From contig CAKQQU010000036.1 of the NCBI GenBank assembly GCA_934271085.1, positions 1 to 15,377 on the forward strand: a stretch of DNA of 15,377 nt. Direction: 5' to 3'. The notes beneath the pieces were generated by a model. The model worked only from the letters and a program-made list of their open reading frames with translations. It ran no database searches and was not told the origin of the DNA. The stretch is from an uncultured Bacillota bacterium. GTDB lineage: Bacteria > Bacillota > Dehalobacteriia > UBA4068. This document shows, in pieces, positions 6,672 to 12,589 of the stretch. The position numbers and the translations under genes are program-made. Position 1 is the first letter of the stretch; each line of letters starts with the position of its first letter.

Positions 6672-6714
6672 TATAAAAACAAGAAAAAGCGGGCATAAGA
6701 AAATCAAAAAACAC

Positions 6715-6743
6715 TTTGCAAAATTTTTAAGGTAGGGTATAAT
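6715..6743 (+). promoter_or_regulatory. Promoter of the leader ORF-corA transcript
   Basis: A perfect TATAAT lies at 6738-6743, with TTTGCA (6715-6720) exactly 17 bp upstream (4 of 6 bases match TTGACA). The predicted start is near 6750, so the transcript would begin about 25 bases before the leader ORF and about 137 bases before corA. It diverges from the spoVG promoter. Confidence 0.65.
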
Positions 6744-6775
6744 AAGATGTCAAGCATAATAACGGAGGTGAGACC

Positions 6776-6862
6776 ATGGACGGCTACCCCAGTAGCGATT
6801 ATCACTCATATTCAATAAATCTTGCCATTATTGGCGGGGAGGCCGCAGGTGGTCACGCCTAA
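6776..6862 (+). CDS. 28-residue leader peptide upstream of corA
   Basis: A short ORF, MDGYPSSDYHSYSIN... ending ...IIGGEAAGGHA, with a very strong ribosome binding site (GGAGGTG at 6764-6770, ATG seven bases after GGAGG). The strength of the site, the promoter just upstream and the 24-base gap to corA all suggest it is truly translated. I do not recognise the peptide. It has three Tyr, four Ser and a Gly-rich end, with no obvious metal-binding cluster beyond Asp, Glu and two His. Bases 6836-6842 inside it (GGGGAGG) are an exact complement of CCTCCCC just after its stop codon. Most likely it is a cis-acting leader ORF that governs corA, comparable in concept to mgtL and corL upstream of Mg2+ transporter genes in Salmonella. 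An independent small protein is the alternative. Confidence 0.6.
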   Translation: MDGYPSSDYHSYSINLAIIGGEAAGGHA

Positions 6863-6880
6863 CCTCCCCTAAAGGAGGTT
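6861..6880 (+). promoter_or_regulatory. Hairpin sequestering the corA ribosome binding site
   Basis: AACCTCC (6861-6867), loop CCTAAA and GGAGGTT (6874-6880) form a perfect 7-bp stem that buries the corA Shine-Dalgarno GGAGG. Its left arm overlaps the leader stop codon (TAA at 6860-6862), so a terminating ribosome would open it. CCTCCCC (6863-6869) can alternatively pair with GGGGAGG (6836-6842) in the leader ORF, giving a mutually exclusive fold that frees GGAGG. TTTT follows the stem (6879-6882), so weak termination is a second possibility. Confidence 0.6.
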
Positions 6881-6886
6881 TTGCCG

Positions 6887-7819
6887 ATGATATTCATTTA
6901 CCGCACCATTGACAATACCCTGCAATGCCGTGACAGAATAGAAAAGGATTGCTGGATAAACCTGGTTAATCCTACGGAAGCAGAGCTTAATATGGTTGCA
7001 GAAGAAACAGGCCTGGAATACGATCTTCTCAAATACCCACTGGATGATGAGGAGATACCCCGTGTTGAGATTGAAGACGATCAGGCAATGATTATTGTTC
7101 ATGCTCCTATCCGCACGGACGATGATATTATTTATGATACCATTCCTTTCGGGATGATCCTTAACGATGACTATATAGTAACGGTCTGCCTTGAAGATAT
7201 AAACCTGCTGGAAGAATTTTCCTTAAGCCGCACCAAGGGGATAGCAACCTTTAAAAAGACCAGGTTTATCTTTCATACTCTTAACCGCAAGACTACTCTT
7301 TTCATCCGCTATCTGCGTGATATCAACCGCCGCACTGAAGAAATGGAAAAAGAACTCAGCAGCACCCTGCGGAACAAGGACTTGCTTTATCTGCGTAATC
7401 TGCAGAAGAGCCTGGTCTATTTTTCCACTTCCCTGCGCTACAATGCCAAGGTCATGAACAGGCTGATCCGCGGTAAAACAATAAAGATGTATGAAGAAGA
7501 CGAGGATCTGCTGGAAGATGTGATCATTGAAAATTCCCAGGCCATTGAGATGGCCGAGATATACAGCAATATTACCAAATCCACCATGGATTCTTTCTCA
7601 TCCATGATATCAAACAATCTTTCCGGCACCATGAAACTGCTGACCGCAATAACCATTATCCTTTCCATACCCACAATGATAGCCAGTTTCTGGGGAATGA
7701 ATGTTAATGTGCCTTTTGGCAACAGTGCCGGAATGCTGGGATTCGGAATAATCCTGGGAGCAGCTTTGCTGGTTTGCGTTTTTACCATTATTCTTCTGAA
7801 AAAGAAAGATATGTTTTAG
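6887..7819 (+). CDS. corA: CorA family divalent cation channel (Mg2+/Co2+)
   Basis: 310 residues from the ATG at 6887, eight bases after GGAGG; a TTG two codons earlier lies too close to the ribosome binding site. CorA forms a pentameric inner-membrane channel that imports Mg2+ and often Co2+ or Ni2+. The N-terminal two thirds is soluble, acidic and alpha/beta (PLDDEEIPRVEIEDDQAMI), followed by a long charged helix that becomes the first membrane segment (about 248-268). The diagnostic GMN pore motif is at 270-272 (SFWGMNV), with the second membrane helix at about 282-302 and a short KKKDMF end. The gene is alone on its transcript apart from the leader ORF and ends at a strong terminator. Some CorA relatives export or carry Zn2+, so the exact ion is an inference. 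Confidence 0.95.
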   Translation: MIFIYRTIDNTLQCRDRIEKDCWINLVNPTEAELNMVAEETGLEYDLLKYPLDDEEIPRVEIEDDQAMIIVHAPIRTDDDIIYDTIPFGMILNDDYIVTVCLEDINLLEEFSLSRTKGIATFKKTRFIFHTLNRKTTLFIRYLRDINRRTEEMEKELSSTLRNKDLLYLRNLQKSLVYFSTSLRYNAKVMNRLIRGKTIKMYEEDEDLLEDVIIENSQAIEMAEIYSNITKSTMDSFSSMISNNLSGTMKLLTAITIILSIPTMIASFWGMNVNVPFGNSAGMLGFGIILGAALLVCVFTIILLKKKDMF

Positions 7820-7866
7820 CCCGGATAACCAGCAAGCATAAATCATCATACCGCATAGCTTAAAAG

Positions 7867-7903
7867 CACGTCCCTAGCCAAGGACGTGTTTTTCTTTGTT
7901 TTT
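7867..7903 (+). terminator. Intrinsic terminator after corA
   Basis: CACGTCC (7867-7873) and GGACGTG (7882-7888) pair over 7 bp around an 8-nt loop, directly followed by TTTTTCTTTGTTTTTT. It lies about 50 bases after the corA stop. Confidence 0.85.
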
Positions 7904-7929
7904 TATGGCAGAAGGCAACAATGCCATAA
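7903..7929. promoter_or_regulatory. 8-bp inverted repeat upstream of tupA, possible operator
   Basis: TTATGGCA (7903-7910) and TGCCATAA (7922-7929) are perfect reverse complements separated by 11 bases, about 75 bases upstream of the tupA -10. Half-site centres are roughly two helical turns apart, as expected for a dimeric regulator. No T-run follows, so it is not a terminator. Molybdate/tungstate regulators of the ModE or TunR type act at such places, but I cannot match the sequence to a known site. Confidence 0.4.
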
Positions 7930-7984
7930 GATACTTTTTTAAGAATAATCGCAAAATAGTATAAAGCAGGCGCAGCTAATCCTA

Positions 7985-8013
7985 TTGCAGGGGTATTGTC
8001 CTTATGCTAGAAT
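7985..8013 (+). promoter_or_regulatory. tupA promoter, extended -10
   Basis: TGCTAGAAT (8005-8013) is a TGn-extended -10 with TAGAAT matching 5 of 6. TTGCAG lies 17 bp upstream (7985-7990) as a weak -35. The predicted start near 8020 coincides with a small hairpin, GGATGA / TCATCC (8021-8037), at the 5' end of the message. Confidence 0.5.
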
Positions 8014-8061
8014 ATCGCATGGATGAGCGGATCATCCTAAATCCAGAAGGGAGAAAAAAAA

Positions 8062-8934
8062 ATGAAAAAGAAACTGTCTGTTGTTCTTATTGTAATGCTG
8101 GCTATGGCTCTTTGCTTTGCCATGAGCGCCTGCAATAACCAGGATGCTGCCGACCAGGGCAATACGGATACTCCCGTTGTCGAAGGCAATACCGTTATCC
8201 GTCTTTCCACAACCACCTCCGTCAACGACTCCGGACTTCTGCCTTATCTGCAGCCTGCCTTTGAAGCAGCCACCGGCTATACTCTGGAAATAACCTCTGC
8301 CGGTACCGGCGCAGCCATTGAAAAAGGACGCACCGGCGATGCCGACGCTCTGCTGGTACATGCCAAAGCTTCTGAAGAAGAATTCATTGCCGAAGGTTAC
8401 GCAACTGAACGCGTTCCTTTTATGTATAACTTCTTCGTTATTGCCGGTCCTGCTGATGACCCTGCAGGCATTAAGGACTGCGCCACCGCAGCCGAGGCTT
8501 TTGCAAAAATTGCCGAAAGCGGTATTAAATTCATTTCCCGCGGCGACGATTCCGGTACTCATAAGGCCGAGCTGAAAATTTGGGATGCTGCCGGAATCAA
8601 TCCTGATCCTGCAGTAGATAGCTGGTATATCAGCGCCGGCGCCGGTATGGGTGCCTGCATCACCATGGCCGAAGAGGAACAGGCTTATGTTCTCACCGAT
8701 AAAGCTACCTTCCTGACCAATGCCAAAGATCTGACTATCCTTTTGGAGCAGGCCGATGATATGAAGAACACCTACTCCATGCTTATTGTCAGCGCTGATA
8801 AATGGCCGGATAACAATATTGCCGGCGCACAGGCCTTTGTTGAATGGATGCAGAGTGATGAAGCCAAAGCCATGATCAATGCCTATGGTGTTGAAGAATA
8901 TGGCCAGCAGCTTTTCTACACTATCGACGAATAA
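8062..8934 (+). CDS. tupA: Tungstate ABC transporter, substrate-binding lipoprotein
   Basis: 290 residues. A Lys-rich signal peptide with hydrophobic core ends in the lipobox AMSAC, with the lipidated Cys24. The mature part begins with a Gln/Asp/Thr-rich linker. STTTS (49-53) followed by SGLL (57-60) is the TupA oxyanion-binding signature, and SRGDDSGTH (159-167) is the second ligand loop of the family. TupA binds tungstate with very high affinity outside the membrane and hands it to TupB. The start has AAGGGAG eight bases upstream. It is followed by tupB and tupC, confirming the call, but a terminator lies between tupA and tupB. Tungsten supply suggests that the cell uses tungsto-enzymes such as aldehyde ferredoxin oxidoreductase or formate dehydrogenase, none of which is in this window. 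Confidence 0.93.
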   Translation: MKKKLSVVLIVMLAMALCFAMSACNNQDAADQGNTDTPVVEGNTVIRLSTTTSVNDSGLLPYLQPAFEAATGYTLEITSAGTGAAIEKGRTGDADALLVHAKASEEEFIAEGYATERVPFMYNFFVIAGPADDPAGIKDCATAAEAFAKIAESGIKFISRGDDSGTHKAELKIWDAAGINPDPAVDSWYISAGAGMGACITMAEEEQAYVLTDKATFLTNAKDLTILLEQADDMKNTYSMLIVSADKWPDNNIAGAQAFVEWMQSDEAKAMINAYGVEEYGQQLFYTIDE

Positions 8935-8945
8935 AGTTTTCTGCC

Positions 8946-8972
8946 AAGGGCGGCCTGAGCGCCGCCCTTTTT
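8946..8972 (+). terminator. Intrinsic terminator between tupA and tupB
   Basis: AAGGGCGGC (8946-8954) and GCCGCCCTT (8961-8969) pair over 9 bp around a 6-nt loop, and the T-run (8968-8972) continues into CTTTATTT. It starts 11 bases after the tupA stop and 42 bases before tupB. Partial read-through would give more binding protein than permease and ATPase. Confidence 0.85.
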
Positions 8973-9014
8973 CTTTATTTATTTATAAAAACATATCAAA
9001 GGTAATGTAAAGAT

Positions 9015-9743
9015 ATGCAATCTTTTTCGGAAACCCTATCTTCCCTGTTCGGTATGAGCAGCGAGTTATGGCAGATATTGGGTGTGACTATGGTCATGTC
9101 CTTTTTTTCCACATCCATTTCAGCCTTGCTGGGACTTCCCCTGGGAATGATTCTGGGTACAAAGGAATTCCGCGGAAAAAACCTGATAATGCGTTTTGTC
9201 AATACCTTAATGTGTCTGCCGCCGGTAGTGGCAGGCCTTCTGGTATTTTTTCTGCTTTCCAGATCAGGCCCGCTGGGCTCGCTGAGGCTGCTTTATACTG
9301 TCCCGGCTATGGTAATAGCCCAGGTATTACTGATAACCCCTATCATAACCGGACTTACCGCCAGCGCAGTACAGATAAACGCTGCCCAGATCAAAGAAAC
9401 AGCTATTGGTATGGGCATGAGCAGCGGCAGATCATTATTATATCTGCTGCATGAAAACAAGGGGCAGCTTTTATCCGTTGTTTTTACCGGATTCGGGCGT
9501 TCTATAGCTGAAGTGGGCGCCGTTTCCATAGTGGGCGGCAATGTACAGTATAAGACCAGAGTAATGACTACAGCTATTATGCTGGAAACAAATCGGGGAA
9601 ATTTCGGACTGGCAGTTGCCATAGGAGTAGTTCTTCTTTTGATTTCATTCATTATTAATGCAGTTGCGGTAAGCCTTCTTAAAGGCAAAAAAGATAAGAC
9701 GGAAAAGAGGCGCAGCCATGGCATATATCGCAGAAATATCTGA
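9015..9743 (+). CDS. tupB: Tungstate ABC transporter, permease
   Basis: 242 residues of membrane protein with about five hydrophobic helices. The cytoplasmic coupling loop GFGRSIAEVGAVSIVGGN (about 171-188) is the form of the EAA motif seen in TupB and related single-permease oxyanion importers. Upstream, the CLPPVVAGLLVFFLLSRSGPLG stretch resembles the molybdate/sulfate permease pattern (read in two parts: CLPPVVAGL, then a hydrophobic helix). It forms the homodimeric pore for tungstate. The ribosome binding site is weak (AAAGG, 12 bases from the ATG), and its last 26 bases overlap tupC, so the two are translationally linked. Confidence 0.92.
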   Translation: MQSFSETLSSLFGMSSELWQILGVTMVMSFFSTSISALLGLPLGMILGTKEFRGKNLIMRFVNTLMCLPPVVAGLLVFFLLSRSGPLGSLRLLYTVPAMVIAQVLLITPIITGLTASAVQINAAQIKETAIGMGMSSGRSLLYLLHENKGQLLSVVFTGFGRSIAEVGAVSIVGGNVQYKTRVMTTAIMLETNRGNFGLAVAIGVVLLLISFIINAVAVSLLKGKKDKTEKRRSHGIYRRNI

Positions 9744-10395
9744 TCTAAAAAAATACTATGGCAACCGCCTGGTGCTTGATATCCCCCGCCTTACTTTCGC
9801 ACCTGCCCGGCGCTATGCCCTGATAGGTACCAATGGCAGCGGAAAAACCACCTTGCTCCGCATCCTTGCCGGAATTTTACCTCCCGACGAAGGCGAAGTT
9901 ATTATTAATTCGCCAACTTCCGGATATATGCCGCAAAAGCCTTATGCGTTTAACTATTCTGTGCTGAAAAATGTTTCCATGGCTGTAAAAAATGATCCCC
10001 AAAAGGAAAAAACGGCATTAGCTGCCCTGGAAAAAGTCGGCCTGGCGCATATGGCTGCCAACAGAGGAAATAGCCTTTCCGGCGGCGAAACTCAGCGTAT
10101 GGCATTCGCCCGCATCCTGGCTCAGGAAAACAAGCTGATATTATTGGACGAGCCAACAGCGGCAGCGGATATTGCTGCGGAAAAAATGCTTACTGCAGCG
10201 CTGCGTGAGCATCTGGAAAACACAGGCTCAACCCTTATATTTTCCACCCATACCCCGGCTCTGGCTCTTGATCTGGCAGATGAGATCATCTTTATGGAAA
10301 AAGGCAGGGCTCTTGAATCAGGAGCGGCCAAAGATCTGATGTATTCCCCTAAAACCGCAGAAGCCAGCCAATTCCTGGCACACTGGCGCATATAA
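9718..10395 (+). CDS. tupC: Tungstate ABC transporter, ATPase
   Basis: 225 residues, a compact ABC ATPase that powers tungstate import. All motifs are present: Walker A GTNGSGKT (37-44), Q-loop Gln73 in YMPQKP, signature LSGGE (120-124), Walker B LILLDEP (140-146) and the H-loop His178 in STHTP. There is no C-terminal molybdate-sensing TOBE domain, unlike ModC, as expected for TupC. The start at 9718 overlaps the end of tupB and has GAGG seven bases upstream. It is the last gene of the transcript, which ends at a bidirectional terminator. Confidence 0.93.
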   Translation: MAYIAEISDLKKYYGNRLVLDIPRLTFAPARRYALIGTNGSGKTTLLRILAGILPPDEGEVIINSPTSGYMPQKPYAFNYSVLKNVSMAVKNDPQKEKTALAALEKVGLAHMAANRGNSLSGGETQRMAFARILAQENKLILLDEPTAAADIAAEKMLTAALREHLENTGSTLIFSTHTPALALDLADEIIFMEKGRALESGAAKDLMYSPKTAEASQFLAHWRI

Positions 10396-10431
10396 AAGCA
10401 ACAAAATTATAAATGATATTACAGTGAAAAT

Positions 10432-10463
10432 AAAAAGCAGGTTACAATAGTAACCTGCTTTTT
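10432..10463. terminator. Bidirectional terminator between tupC and the DUF1292 gene
   Basis: AAAAAGCAGGTTAC (10432-10445) and GTAACCTGCTTTTT (10450-10463) are perfect reverse complements around the 4-nt loop AATA. Each side supplies a T-run for one strand, so it can end tupC (plus) and the DUF1292 gene (minus). It is the strongest terminator in the window. Confidence 0.92.
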
Positions 10464-10480
10464 CCTGCTATAATGGCCTA

Positions 10481-10747
10481 TCAGTCCTCTTCTCCATACT
10501 CTTCGTCAAGAAAAGCGTCATAGGCCTGGGCAACTTTCTCCCATTCATCATCATCCTCAATATCCATAAGGATATCTTCGCCCTGGGCGTCTTTTTCAAT
10601 ACGCAGCAGGATAGCCTCGTCATCGGTATCATCATCACAGATACCGGCCAGGACGGCATATTTTTTTTCTTCCACATCCAAAAAAGCTATAACCTCAAAT
10701 TCATGCTCCACATTTTCTTCATCAATCAAAGTGATGGTGTCGGTCAT
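10481..10747 (-). CDS. DUF1292 (YrzB-like) small acidic protein
   Basis: 88 residues, extremely rich in Asp and Glu. The pattern ITLIDEENVEHEFEVIAFLDVEEKKYAVL and ILMDIEDDDEWEKVAQAYDAFLDEE (each read in pieces) is typical of DUF1292, a family of unknown function found in most Firmicutes beside ruvX and alaS. GAGG lies seven bases before the ATG at 10745-10747. It follows ruvX by 52 bases on the same strand, as yrzB follows yrrK in Bacillus. There is no signal peptide or membrane segment. Its role is unknown; the conserved company suggests a link to RNA or translation metabolism, which is inference only. Confidence 0.9.
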   Translation of the reverse strand: MTDTITLIDEENVEHEFEVIAFLDVEEKKYAVLAGICDDDTDDEAILLRIEKDAQGEDILMDIEDDDEWEKVAQAYDAFLDEEYGEED

Positions 10748-10799
10748 TTCTCTACCTCATTTCTTTTATAATAATGTATTCCAGATCTATCTCAAACGG

Positions 10800-11222
10800 T
10801 CATTCCGCCTGATTACGAAGATAATCCAAATATCCCTGGAGAATAAAAACAGCCGCCATTTTATCTATGACTTTTTTTCTCTTTTTGCGGGAAATATCAC
10901 CTTCCAGCAGGATGCGGCCGGCTCCAATGGTGGAAAGCCGCTCGTCCCGGTAGATGACCGGCAGTCCGCTGCGGCCGGCCAGCTCTTCCCCCAGTTCTTT
11001 TGCCATATCCACCGACGGCCCCGCCGTGCCGTTAAGATTAAGGGGAAGGCCAATCAAAATAGTCTCCACCTCATATTCACGGATCAGGTCATCCAAAACC
11101 TGCATATCCTTTTCCATACTGGTACGTCTGACAGTGGTTATGCCCTGAGCCGTAAAACCCAGAGGATCACTGACTGCAACGCCGATGGTACGTGTCCCTA
11201 CATCCAAACCAAGTATACGCAT
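10800..11222 (-). CDS. ruvX: YqgF/RuvX family nuclease
   Basis: 140 residues from the ATG at 11220-11222 (MRILGLDVGTRTIGVAVSD), with AGGAG five bases upstream; a longer frame exists but is not conserved. RNase H-like fold. Catalytic acidic residues fit Asp7 in LDVGT, Glu94 in DERLST (93-98) and Asp120 in IDKMAA, and GLPLNLNGT (58-66) is a family marker. In E. coli YqgF is needed for 16S rRNA 5' maturation; in other bacteria it acts on Holliday junctions, so the substrate is uncertain. It lies in a run with the reductase gene (11-base gap) and DUF1292. Confidence 0.95.
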   Translation of the reverse strand: MRILGLDVGTRTIGVAVSDPLGFTAQGITTVRRTSMEKDMQVLDDLIREYEVETILIGLPLNLNGTAGPSVDMAKELGEELAGRSGLPVIYRDERLSTIGAGRILLEGDISRKKRKKVIDKMAAVFILQGYLDYLRNQAE

Positions 11223-11233
11223 ATTATCTCCTG

Positions 11234-12202
11234 CTAACAAAATGAAATACAAAACCAGGGGCAGGCGGCTATACAGTAACCACAATATATACAGCGGCTT
11301 TTATCCCAGGCCACCAAACCGTCCTCTGCCAGATACAGCGCCTTATGGGGGCAACGCTCCACACAAAGGCCGCAGCCATGGCAGCGCGGTTCTTTATCAA
11401 AAACCATATGCCGGTCAATACGTCGGATACGGCGAGCCTCCGGGGGATCCTGCCCCTCAAGCCAGCCAATATCGGTAATAAGCTCCGCCATATCACGGCA
11501 GCCCACAGCTACTGCATCCAGCTCCGGACGCTGATATGCCCAGGCAAGCGCCTCCCTGGCCTGATGCATCAGCCCGCCCCCGGCAAGAGCCTTCATACCA
11601 TAAACGCCTTTGCCCTTAGCTTTTGCCAAAGCCAGGGCACGCAGCATATCATCCCTTCTGCCGTCATTGATGCCTATCCCCCCGATATTAACCAGGGCAA
11701 AAATGATATCTATACATTCCTGCTCGGCTGCCCAGGCAGCAAAAGCCGCACTGTGAGTGGATATGCCCACTGCCCGGATATAGCCATTGGTTTTGGCGTC
11801 CTGCAGCATCTGCCATGCTCCGGCCCGTTCTGCGAAGTCCTCGCAGGATCGTACTTCATGCAGCAGAAAAATATCCAGATGATCCCTGCCAAGGGCTATA
11901 CGGGCGTCTTCCAGGGCTCGGGAAGCTTCAATATCACTGGCAGCATAAGTCTTGGTAGCTATAACTACCGGCCTGATATCTGCAGCCTGCTTAGCCAATA
12001 CATCCAAAGCTGCGCGTATATAGGGATAAGTTTTATACTGCTGGGCAGTATCAATAAAATTGATCCCCCGCTGCACAGCGGCAAGGATCAGATCTCTGCC
12101 CTGCTCTATGGGCAAACCAGCGCAAAGCGGCCCCAGCGTAAGACTGCCAAAGCACAGCCTGGATACTTCGATATCGCTGTTCCCCAGTTTCCGGTATTCC
12201 AT
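11234..12202 (-). CDS. Aldo/keto reductase with C-terminal 2[4Fe-4S] ferredoxin domain
   Basis: 322 residues from the ATG at 12200-12202 (MEYRKLGNSD). The start is not certain: AAGG is only two bases away, and a TTG lies three codons upstream. Residues 1 to about 270 are an aldo/keto reductase TIM barrel with the tetrad Asp51, Tyr56 (DTAQQY), Lys84 (ATKTY) and His115 (LLHEV). The last 50 residues carry two ferredoxin clusters: Cys274, 277, 280, 284 in CHGCGLCVERCP and Cys304, 307, 310, 314 in CIYCGYCIAACP. Cytoplasmic. This fusion is common in anaerobes and suggests electron exchange between NAD(P)H or a carbonyl substrate and ferredoxin; the substrate is unknown. It lies between ireB and ruvX, which are normally adjacent, so it looks inserted into a conserved order. 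Confidence 0.93.
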   Translation of the reverse strand: MEYRKLGNSDIEVSRLCFGSLTLGPLCAGLPIEQGRDLILAAVQRGINFIDTAQQYKTYPYIRAALDVLAKQAADIRPVVIATKTYAASDIEASRALEDARIALGRDHLDIFLLHEVRSCEDFAERAGAWQMLQDAKTNGYIRAVGISTHSAAFAAWAAEQECIDIIFALVNIGGIGINDGRRDDMLRALALAKAKGKGVYGMKALAGGGLMHQAREALAWAYQRPELDAVAVGCRDMAELITDIGWLEGQDPPEARRIRRIDRHMVFDKEPRCHGCGLCVERCPHKALYLAEDGLVAWDKSRCIYCGYCIAACPWFCISFC

Positions 12203-12210
12203 AGCCTTCA

Positions 12211-12236
12211 AAAGGAAGGCGGGTCTAAGACCCGCC
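12211..12236 (-). terminator. Intrinsic terminator after ireB, touching the reductase start
   Basis: GGCGGGTC (12218-12225), centre TAA and GACCCGCC (12229-12236) form a perfect 8-bp hairpin. On the minus strand it is followed by TTCCTTTTG (12217 downwards). It begins four bases after the ireB stop, and its T-run ends about nine bases before the reductase ATG. Expression of the reductase and the genes below it therefore depends on read-through or an unseen promoter. Confidence 0.65.
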
Positions 12237-12240
12237 CCTT

Positions 12241-12519
12241 TTACTCCTCTTTAAGATAGCTTGCAACAAGTTCTTCTATCAAATCATCCCGCTCCACTTT
12301 ACGGATCAGACTGCGAGCCTGATTATAGCTGGTAATATAGGCGGGGTCGCCGGACATCAGATAACCGACTAATTGGTTGATGGGATTATACCCCTTTTCC
12401 CGCAGCGCCGCATATACAGTATGCAGAACATCGCTGGGGTTCAGTTTTTCATCGTTACGGACATCAAATGCCATAGTCTCGTCGCCGGCAAAGGTACCAA
12501 ACTTGAACTCACCTGACAT
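12241..12519 (-). CDS. ireB: IreB family (DUF965, YrzL-like) regulatory protein
   Basis: 92 residues, normal length. The sequence DETMAFDVRNDEKLNPSD, VYAALREKGYNPINQLVGY, LMSGDPAYITSYNQAR and LIRKVERDDLIEELV is characteristic of DUF965. IreB in Enterococcus faecalis is phosphorylated by the Ser/Thr kinase IreK and restrains cephalosporin resistance; the Thr near the N-terminus (ETMAFD) fits the phosphorylated region. Strong AGGAGG seven bases before the ATG at 12517-12519. It follows alaS, as in Bacillus and many Firmicutes, with a 70-base gap and a candidate promoter, and ends at a terminator. A matching kinase is not in the window. Confidence 0.95.
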   Translation of the reverse strand: MSGEFKFGTFAGDETMAFDVRNDEKLNPSDVLHTVYAALREKGYNPINQLVGYLMSGDPAYITSYNQARSLIRKVERDDLIEELVASYLKEE

Positions 12520-12535
12520 AGCGCTGCCTCCTAAA

Positions 12536-12563
12536 ATTATTATATATAAATATTCGCTGCCAA
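12536..12563 (-). promoter_or_regulatory. Possible promoter of ireB
   Basis: On the minus strand TTGGCA (complement of 12558-12563, 5 of 6) and AATAAT (complement of 12536-12541, 5 of 6) have a 16-bp spacer. A perfect TATAAT three bases further upstream lies too close to this -35. The start point would be only a few bases before AGGAGG, a very short leader. Confidence 0.35.
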
Positions 12564-12589
12564 TAAAGCTTTTCCTTCGCAGCTTAACC

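Noticed and set aside
6493..6735. 80-codon open frame on the plus strand
   Set aside because: Antisense to the spoVG 5' end and its promoter; no ribosome binding site, and it would end just before the corA promoter -10.
6750..6886. Mg2+ riboswitch (M-box) before corA
   Set aside because: The leader is about 137 bases and mostly occupied by the translated leader ORF; no M-box core could be recognised. A covariance search would decide.
11345..12259. 304-codon open frame on the plus strand
   Set aside because: Mirror of the aldo/keto reductase gene; no start signal.
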